A stretch of DNA of 5,373 nt from the NCBI GenBank assembly GCA_024645305.1, contig JAHEFU010000200.1, positions 1-5,373 on the forward strand. The letters run 5' to 3'. The notes beneath the pieces are model-generated. The model saw only the letters and a list, made by a program, of their open reading frames with translations. It had not been told where the DNA came from and did not search any database. Position numbers and translations under genes: made by a program. This document shows positions 1-5,373 of this stretch, in pieces (position 1 is the stretch's first letter; each line of letters opens with the position of its first letter). This DNA is from Planctomycetales bacterium. Its GTDB lineage: Bacteria; 4484-113; JAFGCY01.

Positions 1-465
1 CTGCTGAAGGCCCTGGTGTTCGCCGAGAGTAATGAGGTGCTGTGCCACCAGATGATCCATCCTGACAACATCCGTATCTCCCTCGAGGAGAATGATGTCC
101 GGCTGGGGTTCTTTGGCTATCCGCTGCAGCAGATGGCCGGTGATGTTGCCAAGACGGATGAGGGCAGCCATCTGCTGGCATATTTCCCTCCCTATGAGTT
201 GATGGACAAGGGCCTGGACGCGGCACAGATAGATATGTATGCTCTAGGCCTGATCATACTTGAGCTGGCCACGGCCAAACGCTCCTGGGACGTTTTGCCA
301 CCTGGAGACCGGAATGTGCCGGAGGAACTACGCTTGCGCCTTGATGAGCAGGACCACCTGCCGCAGCCGATCCGCGAGCTTCTTCACAAAATGCTCACTC
401 CTGAAGTGGAGGAGCGCTACACGAGTTTCCAGAAGGCCCTCGATGATGTAGTCCAGCTCGTAGGT
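1..465 (+). other. Pseudokinase domain 1 (C-lobe only in window)
   Basis: This is the kinase C-lobe from helix E to the end of the domain. The catalytic-loop Asp is Met13 and the usual Lys is His15, while P16, D17 and N18 remain. The DFG Asp is Phe32. The activation-segment end reads FPPYEL, followed by the helix-F motif DMYALG and a closing RYTSFQKAL, all normal structural landmarks. Both catalytic aspartates are therefore missing in an otherwise well-kept fold. The N-lobe lies upstream of the window, so nucleotide-binding residues there cannot be judged. Confidence 0.75.
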
Positions 466-2754
466 GAGCAGGAGAGCGGATTGGCCTTCCGCACATTCGT
501 GCTGGACACGCTGATCAACGGTCGGTTCAAGCTCAAGGAGGAAATCGCCAAGGGACGCATCTCCTCGATCTTCCGCGCCATAGATACACGCAAGGACGAA
601 CTGGGCATCGAAGAGGAAAAGAAGTCCAGCCTGGATGACAGCAAGAGTGCAATAGACAAGGAGCACTGCGTCATCAAGCTGATTGACCTGCGCAAGCACA
701 AGGAATACGCCGAGGTGTTCCATACACGCTTCAGGACCCTGATGAGCGTGCGGCACGAGAACCTGCTCAACGTCATCGACGTCGGCGTGCACTTCGAGAA
801 TGGCTACATTGCCATGGAAGCGGGCCTGCTGAGCCTGGAGGAGCTGCTGATCAAGCGAGGAACGTTGCCGATCAGTGATGCCGGACGGATCATCTTCCAG
901 CTCTGCAAGTCGCTGGATGCCCTGGAGTACGGCAAGGTCCCGTACCACGGTGCCATCAAGCCCAGCAATGTGTTCCTGACTTCTGACCTGAGAACGGTGA
1001 AGCTAGGGGACACCTTGGTTGGTGACTTCCTCATGCGCAATGGCAACCTGAACTTCATCGGGGCGGAATACCTGACGCCTGAGTTCATACGTGATGTTGA
1101 CTGTGACCTGCGCACCGACATCTACCAGATGGGTGTGCTGTTCTTCGAGATGCTCGTCGGGCACGCGCCCTTCAGTTTCAAGATCGAGGACGAAATCCGC
1201 CACGACCATCTCAGCGTGCCCGCGGCCACCCGCGTCGAACCGGCACTGATGAGCTCTGAAGTAAAGGACATCCTGCTCAGGATGCTGGAGAAGCAGCCGC
1301 TGGCACGTTACCAGACCGTTGCGGAACTGCGTGACGACCTCAGTCGCCTGCTGGGCTATGACAAGAAGGAGCAGGTCGAGGTCCCGAACCTGTTCTTCGA
1401 TTTCGCCGAACTGTCGATGATCGGCAAGAACGCCAGAGAGAAAAGCGAGGAGACCCTGGCCATCCGTCTCCCGGCCGTCAACAACCGTGCCCGTGGTGCA
1501 GTGGCCCTGCTTGTTGGTGAGGGGCCTGAACTTGGAGACGCCGCTAAGTCAGCCACGCGGTCCCTTGGCTACCTGCGGGAACTGATGTTCCATCCAGGCA
1601 GCATCTCCCGCGATTTCGCGTTGATGCAGAAGAACAGTCCCGAGGAATTCATCACCGGAGTGATGGAGCAGCTCAACCAGAAGGTCTACCGCGATGCCTT
1701 CGCGCAGTCCAAGACACGCAAGATGGGCATCAGCGCAGCTGTGGCAGTGGTACAGGAAAACACGCTGTACCTGCAGCATTGCGGAGATGCACAGATCATG
1801 ATCCTCAGCCAGGGTGAACTCGTGGACATGAACGAGGACAAATGGACTATCACGGACGAAGCCGTGATCGGTGACGAGACCAAAGCACTGTCGGATGAGG
1901 TGTTCGAGCGCCTGGGATTCGGCGAACGCGCCCAGCTCCAGTTGCTGAAGCGGCGCCTGCAGGATGGCGACCAGCTGATCCTGCTCAGCCCCAGCCTCCG
2001 CAAGTCCCTTTCCATCAGCGAAATCAAGGAACTGGCAACCAGTTCAAGTGATCCTGCCCAGACCGTTGACCTGATCCGCGGTGATGCCATCCGCCGCCGG
2101 CTGGAGGGGACTATCAGTGTTGTTCTCCTGAGCATCGGCAACGTTAATGTTTTCGCCGACGAAAGCATCAGCCACTCCAAGAAGGGGCAGCTGGCCCGTA
2201 ACTTCCTGGCCCAGGGAGCCAGTTTCCTCAATGACGGGAAGCTGGATGAGGCCATCGAGCAATTCCAGCAGGCCCTGGAGATCAACCCCAATTTCGCCAT
2301 CATCCACCACCAGCTGGGCGTGGCCTACGTGCGCAAGGGTCTGGCGAGCTATGCCCTGAGCTGCTTTGAACGGGCGATCGAACTGAACAGCAAGCTGGCC
2401 AGCAGCTACCTCGAGAAGTCGAAGATCTACGAACAGCAGCGCAAACAGCGCGAGATATTGCCATTACTGCGCCGCGCTGTTGACGCTGGGGCTCGTGATG
2501 CCGAACTGTATGCCTGCCTTGGGCATGAGCTGATCAAGGCCCGCAACTATGAGCAGGCCGCAGCCTACTGCAGCATGGCCCTGGAGCTAGATCCAAGCCA
2601 TCCGGGAGCCTATCGTGACAGAGTGATTGCTATCAAGCGCAGCCGCTCGATCGACACGAAGATGCTCAAGATGATTGGCGGCCGCAGGCGGCTGGCGGAT
2701 GACAACAAGACGCTTGTTGAGCAGCAAGCCCCGGAATGGCCTGACAGGGACTGA
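1..2754 (+). CDS. Tandem pseudokinase - degenerate PP2C - TPR scaffold protein (5'-partial)
   Basis: The frame is open from base 1, and its first residues (LLKALVFAES) resemble a kinase helix E, so the true start lies upstream; the GTG at 16 is internal. Residues below count that GTG as 1. Residues 1-150 form the C-lobe of a first Ser/Thr-kinase-like domain: HRDLKPDN reads HQMIHPDN (11-18) and DFG reads FFG (32-34). Residues 170-446 form a second: the VAIK-type lysine is kept (K221), but the catalytic Asp is Ala (A313 in HGAIKPSN), DFG is DTL (332-334) and the glycine loop is poor; P355-E356, D368 and R431 keep the fold. Residues 481-708 resemble a PP2C phosphatase: GD is kept (590-591), SDGL reads SPSL (658-661), and the terminal DN is absent. 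Residues 727-861 hold four TPR units. No membrane segment is seen, so it is probably cytoplasmic. I infer a signalling scaffold or allosteric regulator. Fold assignments are fairly secure; inactivity is inferred from motif loss. Confidence 0.88.
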   Translation: MLKALVFAESNEVLCHQMIHPDNIRISLEENDVRLGFFGYPLQQMAGDVAKTDEGSHLLAYFPPYELMDKGLDAAQIDMYALGLIILELATAKRSWDVLPPGDRNVPEELRLRLDEQDHLPQPIRELLHKMLTPEVEERYTSFQKALDDVVQLVGEQESGLAFRTFVLDTLINGRFKLKEEIAKGRISSIFRAIDTRKDELGIEEEKKSSLDDSKSAIDKEHCVIKLIDLRKHKEYAEVFHTRFRTLMSVRHENLLNVIDVGVHFENGYIAMEAGLLSLEELLIKRGTLPISDAGRIIFQLCKSLDALEYGKVPYHGAIKPSNVFLTSDLRTVKLGDTLVGDFLMRNGNLNFIGAEYLTPEFIRDVDCDLRTDIYQMGVLFFEMLVGHAPFSFKIEDEIRHDHLSVPAATRVEPALMSSEVKDILLRMLEKQPLARYQTVAELRDDLSRLLGYDKKEQVEVPNLFFDFAELSMIGKNAREKSEETLAIRLPAVNNRARGAVALLVGEGPELGDAAKSATRSLGYLRELMFHPGSISRDFALMQKNSPEEFITGVMEQLNQKVYRDAFAQSKTRKMGISAAVAVVQENTLYLQHCGDAQIMILSQGELVDMNEDKWTITDEAVIGDETKALSDEVFERLGFGERAQLQLLKRRLQDGDQLILLSPSLRKSLSISEIKELATSSSDPAQTVDLIRGDAIRRRLEGTISVVLLSIGNVNVFADESISHSKKGQLARNFLAQGASFLNDGKLDEAIEQFQQALEINPNFAIIHHQLGVAYVRKGLASYALSCFERAIELNSKLASSYLEKSKIYEQQRKQREILPLLRRAVDAGARDAELYACLGHELIKARNYEQAAAYCSMALELDPSHPGAYRDRVIAIKRSRSIDTKMLKMIGGRRRLADDNKTLVEQQAPEWPDRD
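523..1353 (+). other. Pseudokinase domain 2 (complete)
   Basis: This is a complete kinase-like fold, residues 170-446 counted from the GTG at 16. The glycine-rich loop reads AKGRIS instead of GxGxxG. A charged insertion of about 20 residues (190-217) sits before the VIKLI strand with K221. R238 stands where the helix-C Glu is expected. The catalytic loop is HGAIKPSN, with Ala313 in place of Asp. DFG is D332-T-L, so the metal-binding Asp may remain. PE (355-356), D368 and R431 stabilise the fold. ATP binding without phosphotransfer is conceivable; this is inference. Confidence 0.78.
1456..2139 (+). other. Degenerate PP2C-like (PPM) domain
   Basis: Residues 481-708 follow the PPM-family pattern. 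RARGAVALLVGEG matches the first core strand, where active enzymes carry the DG metal site; here it is GEG. The segment GISAAVAVVQENTLYLQHCGD matches the central strands and keeps G590-D591. The usual SDGL is SPSL, losing a metal-ligand Asp, and the closing DNxT motif is replaced around EGTIS (697-701). At about 228 residues it is close to a normal PP2C domain, so this is loss of chemistry without loss of fold. Sequence similarity is remote, hence moderate confidence. Confidence 0.65.
2194..2598 (+). other. Four TPR units
   Basis: Residues 727-861 contain helix-turn-helix repeats of about 34 residues. Unit 1 (727-759) has the canonical G-K-L-D-E-A, F, A-L and N-P landmarks. Unit 2 (761-793) has LGVAYVRKG, then CFERAIELN. 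Unit 3 (795-827) is degenerate. Unit 4 (829-861) has LGHELIKARNYEQAAAYC, then ALELDP. TPRs bind peptides or partner proteins, so this is probably the docking end of the scaffold. A basic tail of about 50 residues follows. Confidence 0.88.
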
Positions 2755-2768
2755 ACTGGCCGGGCTAG

Positions 2769-2774
2769 TATAAT
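2769..2774 (+). promoter_or_regulatory. Candidate -10 box for a leaderless transcript
   Basis: A perfect TATAAT ends 6 bases before the ATG at 2781, so a start point about 7 bases downstream would fall on the start codon itself. No good -35 lies at 16-18 bases; CTGACA (2741-2746) is 22 bases away. The upstream TAG is one base short of the extended -10 TGn. The stretch before the ATG has no Shine-Dalgarno sequence, which fits leaderless translation. A chance match is possible. Confidence 0.4.
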
Positions 2775-2780
2775 CAGTCC

Positions 2781-3569
2781 ATGTCTCCCGGGAAAAACAG
2801 GCCTTCCAGCATGACCGCCGTTGCGGCTCAGGTGATCCTGACCCTGGCGCTGGCCTGGCTTGCATTCAACTATGCTGGACAGGACCGCTCACCGACACCC
2901 TGCGGAACTCCACTGCCGGAGATTCCCCAGATCGTGACGGACATCGGTGAGGACTTTGAAAGGATCTCAGTCGCAAAGGGGCTGATACCCACCTCATACC
3001 TGCAATTCATGGCTCCGCAGCCTGACGGCACGATGCCCCTGCGTTATCCGCTCGATGTGTTTCGCTGCGACATGCGGATGATGCTTCCGATGGGCACGAC
3101 CAGCCTGCCGATGGGAGATTCCTTCGAACTTGATGACATTGATTCGCAGGTAGTCTTCAATTATGAGCAGCAACTGGATTACATCAAGATCAGCATGCCT
3201 AAACGCAATCCTGATGAAAGCGTGCTGGAGTTCAGCAAACGGGCTCACAGGGATTACCTGGAGCTTGGCGCTAATTTCAGGCCTGATCGGGAAACATTGA
3301 AACTGGATGGGATGATCTTCCAGGGCTTTGAGTATGACCGTCCAACAAAGTACAGTATGGATGGTGTGGAGATGGATGTATCGCACTACATCTACATGGC
3401 TCCAGTCGGGGAGAGGGTACTGGTACTGGATTTCCTCACCACACCCGAGCGGCATGAGTCGGCACGGCCCCTTGTGGAGAAAATGATGCGTTCGATCAAT
3501 CCTGGCCGGCGATTCCTTGAAAATATGAAGCGTGAATACCCGGAGCAATTGGGAGCTCCACAGGGGTAG
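2781..3569 (+). CDS. Membrane-anchored or exported protein of unknown family
   Basis: The 262-residue product has a short basic N-terminus (K5, R7) and one hydrophobic segment at about 13-32, then a soluble region rich in charged and aromatic residues. The segment is a signal anchor or an uncleaved or poorly cleaved signal peptide; there is no lipobox. The mature part has two cysteines, C41 and C96, which could form a disulfide outside the cytoplasm. Its last 100 residues alternate strands and helices, ending in a strand VLVLDFLTT and a helix with MMRSI. This loosely recalls the small exported PsbP/DcrB-type fold, but I do not claim that family. ATG 2781 is preferred because it keeps the basic residues; ATG 2811 is the alternative. 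The gene lies 26 bases after the pseudokinase gene, so the two may share a transcript. Function is unknown. Confidence 0.82.
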   Translation: MSPGKNRPSSMTAVAAQVILTLALAWLAFNYAGQDRSPTPCGTPLPEIPQIVTDIGEDFERISVAKGLIPTSYLQFMAPQPDGTMPLRYPLDVFRCDMRMMLPMGTTSLPMGDSFELDDIDSQVVFNYEQQLDYIKISMPKRNPDESVLEFSKRAHRDYLELGANFRPDRETLKLDGMIFQGFEYDRPTKYSMDGVEMDVSHYIYMAPVGERVLVLDFLTTPERHESARPLVEKMMRSINPGRRFLENMKREYPEQLGAPQG

Positions 3570-3645
3570 ACTGCAGAATTTGTAAACATGGAGAGCACAG
3601 GCCCTGCAGATTAGTTGGAAGTTACATACTCAAAAAAATCCATTA

Positions 3646-3672
3646 TTCAAATTTAGAAGACGATGCTAGAAT
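3646..3672 (+). promoter_or_regulatory. Candidate extended -10 promoter for the SLH-porin gene
   Basis: TGCTAGAAT (3664-3672) matches the extended -10 pattern TGnTAnAAT. A weak -35, TTCAAA (3646-3651), stands 15 bases before the hexamer, a short spacer that an extended -10 tolerates. It lies in the AT-rich part of the gap. A start near 3679 would give a leader of about 125 bases. This is sigma-70-type pattern matching only. Confidence 0.45.
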
Positions 3673-3673
3673 T

Positions 3674-3716
3674 CCCTGCAGTGGAAGACGGGGGAATTTC
3701 CATCCACCGTGCAGGG
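3674..3716 (+). repeat. Inverted repeat with possible leader hairpin or operator
   Basis: CCCTGCA (3674-3680) pairs with TGCAGGG (3710-3716), and the adjoining GTGG (3681-3684) pairs with CCAC (3704-3707) with a two-base bulge (3708-3709), giving 11 pairs and a 19-base loop. An alternative inner pairing, TGGAA (3682-3686) with TTCCA (3698-3702), competes with the GTGG/CCAC part. It has no T-run, so it is not an ordinary terminator. It overlaps the expected start point, so it could be a DNA operator or an RNA structure. Confidence 0.5.
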
Positions 3717-3801
3717 AAGACCGCAGATTACCATTGGCGGCAGCAGGACAGGACTGTCGGCGGACTGTACCCGGTTCCATGAATAACTGAAGCAGGGAAG
3801 A
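3711..3801 (+). repeat. Duplicated purine-rich motif GCAGGGAAGA
   Basis: GCAGGGAAGA occurs exactly at 3711-3720 and 3792-3801, with a near copy GCAGTGGAAGA at 3679-3688. The last copy overlaps the ribosome binding site of the porin gene; the earlier ones are in its leader and have no start codon at a suitable distance. Confidence 0.55.
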
Positions 3802-3804
3802 GGA
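3794..3804 (+). promoter_or_regulatory. Ribosome binding site of the SLH-porin gene
   Basis: AGGGAAGAGGA runs up to the ATG at 3805. The AGGGA core ends 6 bases before the ATG, a good spacing. A second in-frame ATG at 3817 has GAGGG (3807-3811) 5 bases upstream, but starting there would remove Arg2, the only basic residue of the signal peptide, so 3805 is preferred. Confidence 0.65.
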
Positions 3805-5373
3805 ATGAGGGTATTAATGGCAACGCTGCTCTGCGCGGCAATTTTAGTTACAGGCACGGCCTTTGCCGGCGATGCCTACGATGATGTCAGTACGGACCAC
3901 TGGGCCTATAACGCCCTTGACTACCTGACTGCCAGGGGTGTGCTGGAGGGTTATCCCGATGGCTTCTTCAAGGGCGACCGGACCCTGACCCGCTATGAAT
4001 TTGCCCAGGCCATCGCCCGCCTGCTGGATACGGTTGGCTCCGATTCACCGGGAAACGTGCAGATCATGGCGGAGAGCCTGCGCACGGAATTCAGCGACCA
4101 GCTGGCATCCATGACCGGCAGGCTCAATGATCTTGGTAGTTCAGTCAACGACATGCAGGCCAGTGTGACGGACCTGGAAGCCAGTGTGGCTGACAATACA
4201 AACCGCATCGGTTCCCTGGAAAGCATGGTTGAGGGTCTCAAGCCGGGGCCGGCCTGGCGCGGTCAGTTCCGCTATCGCTGGCAGTTTGACGATCGAGCCG
4301 ACAGCCAGCGCTTCCGCCAGCGCATCATGTTCAAGCTGGGCTACAACAAGCAGATCAGCGATTGTGTGGAGGTCGGTTTCCGCCTGTCAACGAACAACGG
4401 GACGAACATCTTCACCCTGCCGGCCACACTGGGCAGCAAGGATGTCCGTACGCACGACATCTACCTGGACCGGGCCTATGTGAAGTACAGTCCGGGCTGG
4501 TTCGGCTACTATGAGGAAAGCACAACGACCTGCAAGGACAAGTGCGGCTGTTGCGAGGAATGCACCACCACCTCCGCCTGCAAGCCCAAGCTGGACATCT
4601 ATGCCGGTATCTTCCCGCATCTGTCATACATCCCCACCGAGGGCTACATGACGGACAATTTCTACCTGCAGGGACTGGGCATGGCCTACCACTTCAACGA
4701 TGACTTCCAGATCACGAGTGTTGCCAGTATCTTTGTCGAGAACAGCGGCGACAGCTACTTCGATGACGACACCTACTACTTCGCCACCGAGCTGAAGCAG
4801 GACGACTTCCTGGTGGAGGGGCTCAATGCCTGGGTCGGGATGTATTCATATGACAACGTCGGCGCGCTGCCGGAGTACTGGTTCTGGGGCAACGGCCAGC
4901 TGGAGCAGGGTGGCTTGTGGGACTTCAACGGCGACGGAGTGCGTACCAGCAATGACCGCTTCGCCGGCAAGTACTGCATGGGCAAGGTCGGTCTCGAGTA
5001 CACCTGGGAATGTGTCTGGGACCGCCCGCTGAACATCTTCGGTGAATACCTCTGGGCAATTGACAGCGATGCCGCTGACAACATTGCGCTTGTCAACCAG
5101 CAGCTGGCCTCACCAATCATCACTGAGGACTCCGATGACTATGGCCTGATGATCGGTGCGATGTGGGGCACCTGGCGCAAGGAATGCGGTGACTGGAGCC
5201 TCTATGGACATTACCGCCAGATGGGAGCCAACCTGATGCGCGAGGGCGGGCAGTTCCCGCTGCTCAACCGCAACACGCTCAATGTGCGCTGGGATTACAT
5301 GTGGGCTCCGCAGGCCCTGATCGGGATCAACTACATCACGGACAGGATGCACAATGCCTTCGGCTATGAGGTC
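3805..5373 (+). CDS. SLH-domain outer-membrane porin-like protein (3'-partial)
   Basis: 523 codons are open to the window end. Residues 1-21 are a signal peptide ending in AFA before Gly22. Residues 24-77 are one SLH domain: DVSTDHWAYNAL, the GYPDG turn, and TRYEFA in place of the usual TRAEF motif. Residues 96-145 form a heptad coiled coil. From about 150 the chain alternates aromatic and polar residues in short strands, such as WRGQFRYRW, typical of an outer-membrane beta-barrel. Known relatives in plan are SLH-type porins (OmpM, Deinococcus SlpA), where SLH binds cell-wall polymer and the barrel sits in the outer membrane, commonly as trimers; that function is inferred here. Unusual points are ten cysteines after the signal peptide (187, 243, 247, 249, 250, 253, 259, 391, 403, 461) and an EF-hand-like loop at 373-384. 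It has its own promoter candidate and a strong ribosome binding site. The C-terminal strands lie beyond the window. Confidence 0.88.
   Translation, partial: MRVLMATLLCAAILVTGTAFAGDAYDDVSTDHWAYNALDYLTARGVLEGYPDGFFKGDRTLTRYEFAQAIARLLDTVGSDSPGNVQIMAESLRTEFSDQLASMTGRLNDLGSSVNDMQASVTDLEASVADNTNRIGSLESMVEGLKPGPAWRGQFRYRWQFDDRADSQRFRQRIMFKLGYNKQISDCVEVGFRLSTNNGTNIFTLPATLGSKDVRTHDIYLDRAYVKYSPGWFGYYEESTTTCKDKCGCCEECTTTSACKPKLDIYAGIFPHLSYIPTEGYMTDNFYLQGLGMAYHFNDDFQITSVASIFVENSGDSYFDDDTYYFATELKQDDFLVEGLNAWVGMYSYDNVGALPEYWFWGNGQLEQGGLWDFNGDGVRTSNDRFAGKYCMGKVGLEYTWECVWDRPLNIFGEYLWAIDSDAADNIALVNQQLASPIITEDSDDYGLMIGAMWGTWRKECGDWSLYGHYRQMGANLMREGGQFPLLNRNTLNVRWDYMWAPQALIGINYITDRMHNAFGYEV
3874..4035 (+). other. 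S-layer homology (SLH) domain
   Basis: Residues 24-77 directly follow the signal peptide. The D-V-x-x-D-H-W opening, the A-L-x-Y-L helix, G-V-L-E-G-Y-P-D-G turn and T-R-Y-E-F-A helix start match the SLH consensus in order. A single copy is usual in outer-membrane porins of this type, whereas Gram-positive S-layer proteins typically carry three. It should anchor the protein to a periplasmic cell-wall polymer. Confidence 0.9.
4090..4239 (+). other. Heptad coiled coil between SLH domain and barrel
   Basis: Residues 96-145 hold hydrophobic residues at strict 3-4 spacing: L100, M103, L107, L110, V114, M117, V121, L124, V128, then N131, I135, L138, V142 and L145. N131 is the only polar core residue. 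A coiled coil here would act as a periplasmic spacer and trimerisation stalk. Confidence 0.85.
4138..4200 (+). repeat. Three-unit 21-base (heptad) repeat
   Basis: Three consecutive seven-codon units encode SSVNDMQ, ASVTDLE and ASVADNT. The DNA repeats too: GCCAGTGTG occurs at 4159-4167 and 4180-4188, exactly 21 bases apart. This suggests growth of the stalk by heptad-sized duplication. Confidence 0.6.
4531..4581 (+). other. Cysteine cluster in a barrel loop
   Basis: Six cysteines fall within 17 residues (243, 247, 249, 250, 253, 259), in the order CxxxCxCCxxC then C after five residues. The segment is flanked by Thr/Ser/Lys-rich stretches and sits between two strand-like regions (ending WFGYYEE and starting KLDIYAGIF), so it is probably a loop. 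It could be a disulfide knot or a metal site. Confidence 0.65.
4921..4956 (+). other. EF-hand/dockerin-like calcium loop motif
   Basis: Residues 373-384 read DFNGDGVRTSND, matching DxNxDGxxxxxD with acidic or amide residues at loop positions 1, 3, 5 and 12 and Gly at 6. This pattern is typical of calcium-binding loops in dockerins and related proteins. It follows a WDF strand end, consistent with a surface loop. Calcium binding is inferred. Confidence 0.55.

Larger units (their letters stand above)
3570..3804. other. Intergenic region before the SLH-porin gene
   Basis: These 235 bases hold no convincing gene. The first 30 or so bases show no hairpin followed by a T-run, so no terminator for the upstream gene is evident. 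Bases about 3620-3670 are AT-rich, in contrast with the GC-rich genes. The rest carries the candidate promoter, the inverted repeat and the purine-rich repeats listed separately. Confidence 0.7.

Noticed and set aside
16..18. GTG at 16 as the true start of the scaffold protein
   Set aside because: The frame continues open to base 1, and the residues before it fit the kinase helix E; starting there would cut a domain in half.
328..948. Antisense open frame of about 206 codons opposite the kinase-like region
   Set aside because: Leu/Gln/Asp-rich shadow translation; the + strand encodes unmistakable kinase-fold motifs throughout.
1686..2303. Long antisense open frame of about 205 codons opposite the PP2C/TPR region
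   Set aside because: It is Ser/Arg-rich with no recognisable domain, and the opposite strand has clear domain content; it is a shadow of GC-rich coding sequence.
2994..3548. Antisense open frame opposite the 262-residue gene
   Set aside because: No start signal or domain pattern; the + strand frame has a plausible membrane segment and coding character.
3571..3609. CTGCAG/CTGCAG pair as a terminator after the 262-residue gene
   Set aside because: Only six pairs around a 27-base loop and no T-run after it.
3832..3834. Cys10 of the porin signal peptide as a lipoprotein cysteine
   Set aside because: TLLC does not fit a lipobox, and a good signal peptidase I site (AFA before Gly22) follows.
3666..3857. 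Short antisense frame covering the intergenic region
   Set aside because: It overlaps the porin start and signal peptide, has no convincing ribosome binding site, and shows no recognisable motif.

Overview
The window reads as chromosomal DNA from a diderm (outer-membrane) bacterium of moderately high GC. The main clue is the last gene: a signal peptide, one S-layer-homology (SLH) domain, a coiled coil and a beta-barrel-like region, the build of outer-membrane proteins that tether the outer membrane to peptidoglycan or cell-wall polymer in lineages such as Deinococcus/Thermus, Negativicutes and several uncultured phyla. I cannot assign a phylum. All genes are on the + strand, and both window edges cut a gene.

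Layout. (1) 1-2754: the 3' part of a very large cytoplasmic protein. It holds the C-lobe of one kinase-like domain, a complete second kinase-like domain, a PP2C-like domain and four TPR units. Catalytic or metal-binding positions are lost in all three enzyme-like domains, so it looks like a double pseudokinase plus pseudophosphatase scaffold, not an active kinase. (2) 2781-3569: a 262-residue membrane-anchored or exported protein of unrecognised family. It has a TATAAT box placed so that transcription would start at its ATG, and no clear Shine-Dalgarno sequence. (3) 3570-3804: a 235-base intergenic region, partly AT-rich, with a candidate extended -10 promoter, a long inverted repeat, recurring CTGCAG motifs and duplicated purine-rich motifs. 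(4) 3805 to the window end: the SLH/coiled-coil/barrel protein, 523 codons and still open. It has ten cysteines after the signal peptide (six in one 17-residue cluster) and an EF-hand/dockerin-like calcium-loop motif.

Working together. The first two genes are 26 bases apart and may be co-transcribed, with an extra internal promoter for the second. The envelope gene appears to have its own promoter and leader. A functional link between the scaffold and the envelope genes is only suggested by position. No RNA genes, CRISPR arrays, insertion sequences or attachment sites were seen. The strongest candidate for something undescribed is the catalytically degenerate kinase-kinase-PP2C-TPR polypeptide.
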